Assembly (NCBI GenBank): GCA_015487825.1
Contig: WFOZ01000407.1
Coordinates: forward strand, 1 to 5,367
DNA from: Planctomycetaceae bacterium
GTDB lineage: Bacteria; Planctomycetota; Planctomycetia; Planctomycetales; Planctomycetaceae
DNA: 5,367 nucleotides
Direction of reading: 5' to 3'
The first letter of the stretch is position 1; each line of letters starts with the position of its first letter. Position numbers and translations under genes: made by a program. Shown piece after piece: positions 1 to 5,014 of this stretch. The notes under the pieces are model-generated. The model was not told where the DNA came from. It made no database searches and saw only the letters and a list, made by a program, of their open reading frames with translations.

Positions 1-38
1 AAACGTGCCTTTGATGAGATCAGTTCACCGAAAAAAAC

Positions 39-154
39 CACGGATGAACCCAGCACGGCTGGTTCATTCTGATAGCCGTAACCAAACTGATATTTTCTAT
101 AATTTGCGAACCGTTCGCAAACTTTTTACGTTAGTAGCACGGATTTTCACGGAT
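39..154. repeat. CACGG (CCGTG) repeat cluster with internal hairpin
   Basis: CACGGATGA occurs at 39-47 and again at 148-156, CACGGAT also at 138-144, and CACGG at 54-58. AGCACGG is duplicated at 52-58 and 136-142. Between them, ATGAACC (44-50) plus AGC (52-54) pairs with GCT (58-60) plus GGTTCAT (61-67), leaving one bulged C and a 3-nt loop. On the minus strand this reads as repeated ATCCGTG, a motif I associate from memory with dispersed intergenic repeats in planctomycetes. That family link was not searched. Confidence 0.5.
101..127 (+). terminator. Possible weak terminator or palindrome
   Basis: TTTGCGAA (103-110) and TTCGCAAA (114-121) form a perfect 8-bp stem with a CCG loop, followed after one C by five T residues (123-127). 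This is the shape of a rho-independent terminator for a plus-strand transcript entering from the left. The stem is AT-rich (3 G/C of 8) and no upstream gene is clear, so it may simply be part of the repeat around it. Confidence 0.35.
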
Positions 155-247
155 GATTGATAAGTTTAAGTGTCAAATAAAAAGACGCCCTGTTTTTCCT
201 GTAATAAACCTGTCATAAAAACGTTCATACATAGTTACAAGGATTGA

Positions 248-292
248 ACCACAAAGACAATAAAAACAAAATTAGCCACAGAGATAAAAGAG
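248..292 (+). repeat. Degenerate ACCACAAAG / GCCACAGAG repeat
   Basis: ACCACAAAG (248-256) and GCCACAGAG (275-283) lie in a purine-rich, A-rich stretch. They resemble the ACCACAAAGGACACAAAG / GCCACAGAGGACACAGAG type of intergenic repeat that I know from several bacterial phyla. The copy is decayed and has no coding potential. Confidence 0.35.
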
Positions 293-469
293 AAGCGAGC
301 GCGAAGTTGATTTTTTCCTGTAAAATGCTTTTCTAAAGACAGTGGCAGAGAGAATTGTTTTTGTTCCTGTGTGGAATCCCGGAATCGTTCATGGTACGAT
401 CAATACCGGTTAATAAAGTGAATATATCCTATCCATTGAATATCACCAACTGAACTTAAGGAATCTGAA

Positions 470-1321
470 ATGCTCTCTCGAATGACAATGCTTAAATACT
501 GTCTGCTGCTTATTATCGCCTGCATAATCGTTTCTCCCACACAGGCAGAAGAAAAAGCAGTCTCCCCGAAAGATTGTGCCATTAAACTTTTTAATGGAAA
601 GAACCTTGACGGGCTTTACGTCTGGATGCGGGATACTGCTTTCGAAGACCCCCGAAAAGTCTTTACCGTCAATGATCAAGGTTATCTGCATATTTCAGGC
701 GATGGATACGGCGGGCTGATCACAAAGAAAAATTACCGTGATTATCACATGGTCATCGAATTTAAGTGGGGAGAAAAAACCTGGGCAAATCGTGTTGATC
801 GCACGCGCGACTCCGGCGTTCTTTTCCACTGTCACGGCCCGGAAGGTGGTTATGGCAACACCTGGCACGCTTCGATTGAAGCTCAGATTATCGAAGGAGG
901 TGTCGGAGATATTCTGGTCCTTTCCGGAAAAGACCAGAAGACCGGGGAAACAATCCCGACTTCTCTCACTTCTGAATTCACTAAAGATCGCGATGGCGAA
1001 AAAATCTGGAAAAAAGGAAGTCCCCGAACAACACTCTCTTCCGGTCGAATTAACTGGCTGCATCGTGACGTTGACTGGGTCGATAAAATCAACTTCAGAG
1101 GCCGACAGGATGTCGAAAGTGAATTCGGCAAGTGGACCCGCATGGATGTCATCTGCGATGGTGATCATGTTTTAATTAAAGTCAACGGAGTGGATGTCAA
1201 CGAGGGATTCGAAGCCAGACCGAGTGAAGGAAAGCTGCTCGTTCAAACAGAACTGGCTGAAATGTTCGTACGAAAATGGGAACTGTGGCCACTCGGAAAA
1301 GCCCCGGAATACAAAAAGTAA
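470..1321 (+). CDS. Secreted DUF1080 protein (3-keto-disaccharide hydrolase family)
   Basis: A 283-residue protein of the DUF1080/PF06439 family, a jelly-roll fold linked to hydrolysis or elimination of 3-keto glycosides. Residues 1-26 form a signal peptide (K9, hydrophobic 11-21, cleavage after TQA at 26), so it acts outside the cytoplasmic membrane. A lipobox-like IIAC at 15-18 sits inside the hydrophobic core and is less likely to be used. Family signs are LFNGKNLDG (40-48), the GLITKKNYRDYH strand (82-93), DSGVLFHCHGPEGG (114-127), and SIEAQIIEGGVGDI (135-148), the typical core. The C-terminal strand ends EMFVRKWELWPL (264-275). The start is supported by AAGGA at 458-462, 7 nt ahead of ATG; M5 and M7 are worse placed. 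The amidohydrolase gene follows after 52 nt with no terminator, suggesting cotranscription. The family is secure; the substrate is unknown. Confidence 0.9.
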   Translation: MLSRMTMLKYCLLLIIACIIVSPTQAEEKAVSPKDCAIKLFNGKNLDGLYVWMRDTAFEDPRKVFTVNDQGYLHISGDGYGGLITKKNYRDYHMVIEFKWGEKTWANRVDRTRDSGVLFHCHGPEGGYGNTWHASIEAQIIEGGVGDILVLSGKDQKTGETIPTSLTSEFTKDRDGEKIWKKGSPRTTLSSGRINWLHRDVDWVDKINFRGRQDVESEFGKWTRMDVICDGDHVLIKVNGVDVNEGFEARPSEGKLLVQTELAEMFVRKWELWPLGKAPEYKK

Positions 1322-1327
1322 ACACCC

Positions 1328-1348
1328 ATGTAGGCTTTCCAGCCTGAC
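1328..1348 (+). repeat. Small intergenic hairpin (AGGCT-TTCC-AGCCT)
   Basis: AGGCT (1332-1336) and AGCCT (1341-1345) pair around a TTCC loop. GT (1330-1331) can extend the stem to AC (1347-1348) past a bulged G. It sits in the 52-nt gap between the DUF1080 and amidohydrolase genes. There is no T-run after it, so it is not a terminator. It resembles short GGCTTTCCAGCC intergenic repeats I recall from planctomycetes, which was not searched. It could act as a processing or stability element in a shared mRNA. Confidence 0.4.
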
Positions 1349-1361
1349 AACAGATATTAGC

Positions 1362-1376
1362 AGGAACCGTATCGTG
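1362..1376 (+). promoter_or_regulatory. RBS and GTG start deciding the amidohydrolase start
   Basis: AGGA at 1362-1365 lies 8 nt before GTG at 1374-1376. This start places the Tat twin-arginine motif at residues 3-9. The frame stays open upstream to an ATG at 1194, but that start would overlap the DUF1080 gene by 128 nt and add 60 residues with no signal-peptide character. Confidence 0.7.
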
Positions 1377-2360
1377 ACCACGCGCAGAATATTTCTCAAA
1401 CAGGCAGCCGCTTCCACGATTGCTGCTACAACAGCAATCACCTGCAACCAGAATATTTCTGCAAAGAGCATTAACAGGAATGTGCTGGATGTCATCGATT
1501 GTCATACACATTTTTACGATCCCTCACGCCCGCAGGGAGTTCCCTGGCCCAGAAAGAATACGCCTCTTTATCGCACCGTTTTGCCGAAACACCTGCGAGC
1601 ACTCCCCAAGCCAGCCCCGTTATCGGGAACCGTCATTGTTGAAGCGAGTCGCTGGGTCGAGGATAACCAGTGGTTACTCGATCTGGCTAAAGAGGATCCC
1701 TTCATTGTCGGAATTGTCGGTAACCTGCAACCGCAAAGCGAAACTTTTGCTGCTGATTTGAAGCGATTCGCTGCCAATCGACTTTATCGGGGAATTCGCG
1801 TTTCGTATAAAGTGACCGATCAATTACTAGCGAAAAAAAATCTCAAGCCGTTTCAGTTACTGGCAGAACACGATCTGGAACTGGATATCAACGGGCCTCC
1901 CACCATGCTGGAAACAGCGGCCAGGTTATCAACCGAATTGCCCGAACTTCGCATTGTCATCAATCATATCGGCAATATCTCACTGGATGAGAAAGGACCG
2001 CAGAGAGAATGGATTGCTGCGATGAAAAAAGCGGCTTCACATGAAAATATGTTCTGCAAGGTCTCCGCACTGGTTGAAGGGGCCCATCGCGCCAATGGGG
2101 AAAAGAAGCCTCCCTGCGATGTCGACTTCTATCGCCCCTATCTCGATGTTCTTTGGGACGCATTTGGTGATGACCGTTTGATTTACGGCAGCAACTGGCC
2201 CGTTTCAGACCGTGCTGCCGACTACGCCACGCTGCAGCAAATTGTTCTGGATTACGTCACACAGCTCGGTCCGGAACAAACAAAAAAGTTCTTTTCGCTT
2301 AACGCACAGGCTGCCTATAAGTGGTTGGACCGCAAAGGTCGTAACCAGCATATTCGGTAA
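1374..2360 (+). CDS. Tat-exported amidohydrolase (COG3618, L-fuconolactonase-like)
   Basis: A 328-residue TIM-barrel metal hydrolase of the amidohydrolase-2 family (PF04909), of the COG3618 branch that includes sugar lactonases. T3-R4-R5-I-F-L-K9 is a near-ideal Tat motif, followed by an Ala/Thr-rich segment (11-22) and probable cleavage near residue 30. Family signs are DCHTHFYDP (42-50) with metal ligands H44 and H46, GTVIVEASRW (85-94), GIRVSY (140-145), RIVINHIGN (193-201) with H198, MFCKVSAL (226-233) with K229, and DRLIYGSNWPVSD (267-279). Many relatives have GSDWP at that last site; here the Asp is Asn (N274), which may change metal binding or the reaction. The C-terminal FFSLNAQAAYKW is typical. 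Length is normal for the family with an added export signal. It probably shares a transcript with the DUF1080 gene. Lactone hydrolysis is inferred, not shown. Confidence 0.85.
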   Translation: MTTRRIFLKQAAASTIAATTAITCNQNISAKSINRNVLDVIDCHTHFYDPSRPQGVPWPRKNTPLYRTVLPKHLRALPKPAPLSGTVIVEASRWVEDNQWLLDLAKEDPFIVGIVGNLQPQSETFAADLKRFAANRLYRGIRVSYKVTDQLLAKKNLKPFQLLAEHDLELDINGPPTMLETAARLSTELPELRIVINHIGNISLDEKGPQREWIAAMKKAASHENMFCKVSALVEGAHRANGEKKPPCDVDFYRPYLDVLWDAFGDDRLIYGSNWPVSDRAADYATLQQIVLDYVTQLGPEQTKKFFSLNAQAAYKWLDRKGRNQHIR

Positions 2361-2429
2361 TTTCAGGCAGTAAATTCATTGTGAAGCCTCCAGATTAACA
2401 CCTTTGTTTTGTCATATTCGCCTTGGAAT

Positions 2430-2458
2430 TTGACTCTGCGTTGCATTATATGTCTAAT
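2430..2458 (+). promoter_or_regulatory. Sigma70-like promoter for the Gfo/Idh/MocA gene
   Basis: TTGACT (2430-2435) and TCTAAT (2453-2458) each match the consensus in 5 of 6 positions and are 17 nt apart. Transcription would begin near 2465, leaving a leader of about 90 nt before the ATG at 2557. It lies in the 196-nt gap after the amidohydrolase gene, where I see no strong terminator, so the oxidoreductase may be read both from here and from upstream. Confidence 0.5.
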
Positions 2459-2556
2459 AACACATTGAAGCGTAAGCACGATTGGATACGAATTCGAGAC
2501 ATGTTGTTTCGTGAGTCAGTCCCTCCAAGAAATCTCCTTTCGACAGGATATACAAA

Positions 2557-3864
2557 ATGAAAAACCAGACGAATTTTAATCGACGTGATTTTCTAAAAAC
2601 ATCCGCAGCCGGTACCGCTGCGATCTCGGCTGGTCTTTGGACCGGTGGAGCGATTGCAGATTCTAAATCTGCCAACCAGAAATTGAACATCGCCTGCATC
2701 GGGACCGCCAACCGGGCCGCTGCTGATATTGCAGGGGTCATTGGCGAAAACATTGTTGCCCTGGTCGATGTCGATAAAAACTATCTTGATCGAAAACTGA
2801 AAGAAATCCCCGACGCTCGCACTTACGCCGATTACCGGGAAATGCTGGAGAGCGAAAAAGGAAAAATCGATGCCGTCGTGATCGGCACCACCGATCATCA
2901 TCACGCCCCAGCGACCATTCGTGCCATTCGTCAGGGGTTGCATGTTTACTGTGAAAAACCGTTGACGCACACCGTACAGGAAGCCCGCATCGTTGCAGAA
3001 GCAGCCAAAAAGCATGGCGTTGCGACACAAATGGGAACGCAGATTCATGCGGGAAATAATTACCGACGTGTGGTTGAAATTATTCAATCCGGTGCGATCG
3101 GTGATGTGACCGATGTGCATGTCTGGGTTGGTAAAGGCTGGGGCGGCGGAGATCGCCCTGAAGGTGGGCAGGAACCGCCTGCTACATTAAGCTGGGATCT
3201 CTGGCTCGGTCCTGCTCCGAAGCGACCATTCTTCCCAGGACGTTATCATCCCGGTCAATGGCGACGCTGGTGGGATTTCGGTCAGGGAACGCTCGGCGAT
3301 ATGGGCTGTCATTATATGGACCTCCCCTTCTGGGCATTGAAACTTCGTCACCCTACCAGTTGCGTGGCGGAAGGCCCTGAAGTTCATCCGGAAACCTGTC
3401 CGCTCGGCCTGGTGGTGCATTATGAATTCCCCAAACGAGGCGACTTGGCTCCTTGCAAACTGACTTGGTACGATGGCAATAAAACGCCGAAAAAAGTGGC
3501 CGGGGAACGGGTGCCGGGCAGCGGGGTGATGTTCATTGGAACCGAAGGCAAAATGTTTGCCAACTACGGCAGCTACAAACTGTTCCCGAAAGATAAGTTT
3601 GCCAGCTACATGCCGCCGGAACCAACGATTCCGAATTCAATCGGGCATCATGCGGAGTGGATCAAAGCCTGCAAAGATGGCTCACCCACCACATGCAACT
3701 TCGATTACTCCGGAGCGCTGACCGAAACAGTCCTGCTTGGAAATGTTGCCTACCGAATTGGCGAAAAAATCGAATGGGACGCAGCCAACCTGAAAGCAAC
3801 AAATACCAGTAAAGCCGATCAGTACATCCGCAAAGAGTACCGAAAAGGCTGGGAAGTTGTCTGA
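2557..3864 (+). CDS. Tat-exported Gfo/Idh/MocA family oxidoreductase
   Basis: A 435-residue NAD(P)-dependent sugar-type oxidoreductase. N8-R9-R10-D-F-L-K14 is a Tat motif, then an Ala/Gly-rich segment (17-34) with likely cleavage after AIA (32-34). Tat export fits an enzyme that folds around a bound nucleotide before transport, as in Zymomonas glucose-fructose oxidoreductase. The Rossmann part runs from about 43 to 160: strand LNIACIG (43-49), acidic D71/D73 ending the second strand, IDAVVIGTTDHHHAP (104-118), and the family hallmark CEKPL (132-136). The catalytic-side motif GDMGCHYMD (247-255) offers H252 and D255. WDLWLGPAP (213-221) is typical of planctomycete members. The nucleotide loop is odd: G49-T-A-N-R-A54 keeps only the first Gly of GxGxxG. 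AGGA at 2545-2548, 8 nt ahead of ATG, supports the start. The substrate is unknown. Confidence 0.9.
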   Translation: MKNQTNFNRRDFLKTSAAGTAAISAGLWTGGAIADSKSANQKLNIACIGTANRAAADIAGVIGENIVALVDVDKNYLDRKLKEIPDARTYADYREMLESEKGKIDAVVIGTTDHHHAPATIRAIRQGLHVYCEKPLTHTVQEARIVAEAAKKHGVATQMGTQIHAGNNYRRVVEIIQSGAIGDVTDVHVWVGKGWGGGDRPEGGQEPPATLSWDLWLGPAPKRPFFPGRYHPGQWRRWWDFGQGTLGDMGCHYMDLPFWALKLRHPTSCVAEGPEVHPETCPLGLVVHYEFPKRGDLAPCKLTWYDGNKTPKKVAGERVPGSGVMFIGTEGKMFANYGSYKLFPKDKFASYMPPEPTIPNSIGHHAEWIKACKDGSPTTCNFDYSGALTETVLLGNVAYRIGEKIEWDAANLKATNTSKADQYIRKEYRKGWEVV

Positions 3865-3883
3865 TTTAACCATCATCAATTCG

Positions 3884-3924
3884 AAATAAAAAATCCCGGC
3901 GAGCCTAGCTTGCCGGGATCTTTT
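3884..3924. terminator. Strong, probably bidirectional, rho-independent terminator
   Basis: ATCCCGGC (3893-3900) pairs with GCCGGGAT (3912-3919). The stem continues through a G-T wobble and three more pairs to a CTA loop (3905-3907), giving 12 pairs in all. TTTT follows at 3921-3924. The A-rich run at 3884-3893 gives a U-run on the minus strand, so it could stop transcripts from either side. It starts within 30 nt of the oxidoreductase stop codon. Confidence 0.85.
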
Positions 3925-3930
3925 AACAAT

Positions 3931-4010
3931 ATAGAATGTAACTACTCAACGGAGGGTGGCTGGATACCTGATTGCCCCCAGCCACCCATCACTGAATAGT
4001 TACAATAGAA
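3931..4010. mobile_element. 68-bp MITE-like palindrome with 6-bp flanking duplication
   Basis: The element is 3937-4004. TGTAACTA (3937-3944) and TAGTTACA (3997-4004) are perfect 8-bp terminal inverted repeats. GGGTGGCTGG (3954-3963) and CCAGCCACCC (3978-3987) form an inner 10-bp stem round a 14-nt loop. Across the 27-position arms I count 22 Watson-Crick pairs, one G-T and four mismatches, with no bulges. ATAGAA directly abuts both ends (3931-3936 and 4005-4010), like a target-site duplication. There is no coding capacity, so any movement would need a transposase supplied from elsewhere. A purely structural REP-like repeat is the main alternative, and the flanking match could be chance in AT-rich DNA. 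Confidence 0.6.
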
Positions 4011-4021
4011 TAACAATTGCC

Positions 4022-4048
4022 CTCGTTCCCAAGCTCCAGCCTGGAACC
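4022..4048. repeat. Degenerate GTTCCC...GGAAC palindromic repeat
   Basis: GTTCC (4025-4029) pairs with GGAAC (4043-4047), with an imperfect inner stem (A-T, mismatch, GC/GC) and a short TCCA loop. It looks like a decayed copy of the CTCGTTCCCAGGCTCCAGCC-type intergenic repeat, missing one G on the right arm. I know that repeat from memory as widespread in several phyla; it was not searched. It ends 16 nt before the ribosome binding site of the next gene. Confidence 0.5.
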
Positions 4049-4075
4049 GGAAAACAAGTTCAGTAAGGAGTTGTC

Positions 4076-4999
4076 ATGAAAAAGCCGATCTTTCAAAATC
4101 GATCTCGTGCTGGACTTTCAGCGATTGAAGTAATCGTCCTGATCTTAATGGTCCTGATTATAGCGGCCTTATTTATGCCTGCGGCTCAACGATCTCGTGG
4201 CGAGGCCAGACGAGTAGGATGCAAAAATAATCTGAAACAACTCGGGCTGGCTCTCCATAACTATCACGATATTCACGAAGTTTTGCCGTTCGGGCAGATC
4301 AACGATATTCGTACCAGTAACAGCTTTCCTTCCAACACAACCTGGGCACTTTATCTTTACCCGTTTTTGGAACAAGACAGGCTCCATGAGCAGTTTGCGG
4401 GCCTGTACGATAAAAAGAAATCGATCGATTTTCCTGTCAAAGATACCGTTGTCTCAGTACTGGCTTGTCCTTCCGATCCGCATGGCGGGAAAGTTGGTCA
4501 TGCAGGATTCCAAGGGAACTATGCCGGCTGTGCAGGAAGTAATCTATTTGGAAGCAAAGGTGAAGGAACCGATCTGGATGGCATGTTTTATGTCCGCTCT
4601 TCACTATCTATCGATAATGTCACCGATGGATTGAGTCAAACAATTCTTATTGGTGAAGTAATCCAGACTCCTGTTGCCAACTTTGATGCAGAGAAAGATT
4701 TAACGGGCGCCTATTTTTTCGGTTGGGATATGGAAAGCTGTTTCAGCACATTAAAGCCGCCAAACACAAAAATTCCCGATAGCCGATACGGCGAGTTCAG
4801 TAGCAACTTCGCCTGGATTGAACACACCGATGACGAAACGCTACCAACCGTCACCTATTCCCGAAGTCATCACAAAAAAGGAAGCCAGTTTACGTTTGGC
4901 GATGGCAGTGTTCGTTTTATTGCCAATGAGATTGATCCCGAAATTTACCGCGCTTTGGGAACCCGCAGCGGCAATGAAAAAGTCGCTGGCAAATTCTGA
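4076..4999 (+). CDS. DUF1559 pseudopilin-like protein (H-X9-DG type)
   Basis: A 307-residue type II pseudopilin-like protein of the DUF1559 family, which is greatly expanded in planctomycetes. The N-terminus is a class III signal: basic residues 2-11, then G13 before L14-S-A-I-E18. A prepilin peptidase would cut after G13 and leave Glu at +5. The hydrophobic helix spans about 19-36. Next come the family segment CKNNLKQLGLALHNYHD (49-65), ALYLYPFLEQD (91-101), CPSDP (131-135), NYAGCAG (148-154) and GLSQTILIGE (185-194). At the end, H266 and D276-G277 form the H-X9-DG signature, followed by IANEID and ALGTRSGNE. The signal differs from the usual GFTLIELLVVIAII in having AGLSAIEVIVLILM. AAGGAG at 4065-4070, 5 nt from ATG, fixes the start. 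It is cut off from the upstream gene by the terminator. Its role is unknown, perhaps as an envelope or secretion-linked filament subunit. Confidence 0.9.
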   Translation: MKKPIFQNRSRAGLSAIEVIVLILMVLIIAALFMPAAQRSRGEARRVGCKNNLKQLGLALHNYHDIHEVLPFGQINDIRTSNSFPSNTTWALYLYPFLEQDRLHEQFAGLYDKKKSIDFPVKDTVVSVLACPSDPHGGKVGHAGFQGNYAGCAGSNLFGSKGEGTDLDGMFYVRSSLSIDNVTDGLSQTILIGEVIQTPVANFDAEKDLTGAYFFGWDMESCFSTLKPPNTKIPDSRYGEFSSNFAWIEHTDDETLPTVTYSRSHHKKGSQFTFGDGSVRFIANEIDPEIYRALGTRSGNEKVAGKF

Positions 5000-5014
5000 T
5001 TAGCCCTCGGGAAG

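Larger units (their letters stand above)
1..469. other. Gene-free, repeat-rich leader region
   Basis: No convincing gene lies here. Frame 1 is open from the left edge to a TGA at 70-72 (23 residues ending in AGSF), which could be the tail of an upstream gene but has no recognisable features. The stretch instead holds four copies of CACGG (39-154), a hairpin with a bulged C (44-67), a palindrome followed by a T-run (103-127), degenerate ACCACAAAG/GCCACAGAG motifs (248-292) and a 12-nt direct repeat (193-204 and 312-323). The last 60 bases are the probable 5' leader of the DUF1080 gene. No full promoter could be assigned. Confidence 0.6.

Noticed and set aside
1..72. C-terminal tail of an upstream plus-strand gene (frame 1 open to TGA 70-72)
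   Set aside because: Only 23 residues with no family features, and the DNA overlaps the CACGG repeats. It cannot be told from chance without sequence to the left.
392..400. Extended -10 promoter (TGgTACGAT) for the DUF1080 gene
   Set aside because: The hexamer matches 4 of 6 and the -35 position at 17 nt (TGGAAT) matches only 3 of 6. Too weak to call, though the position about 65 nt before the gene is sensible.
695..1168. Long antisense and shifted-frame ORFs inside the DUF1080 gene
   Set aside because: They lie wholly within a gene with clear homology, show no signal peptides or motifs and have no ribosome binding sites, so they are by-products of codon use.
1194..1373. A longer amidohydrolase starting at ATG 1194
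   Set aside because: It would overlap the DUF1080 gene by 128 nt, the extra 60 residues look like out-of-frame reading, and the GTG at 1374 has an RBS and puts the Tat motif at the N-terminus.
2361..2429. Terminator after the amidohydrolase gene
   Set aside because: Only a 4-bp AGGC/GCCT pairing with a long loop and no T-run is visible.
2593..3120. 175-residue minus-strand ORF opposite the oxidoreductase
   Set aside because: It is fully antisense to the well-supported Rossmann domain and has no recognisable motif.
4006..4011. TAGAAT as a -10 box created by the element's right flank
   Set aside because: It matches 5 of 6 in the -10 consensus, but nothing like a -35 box lies 16-18 nt upstream and there is no extended -10.
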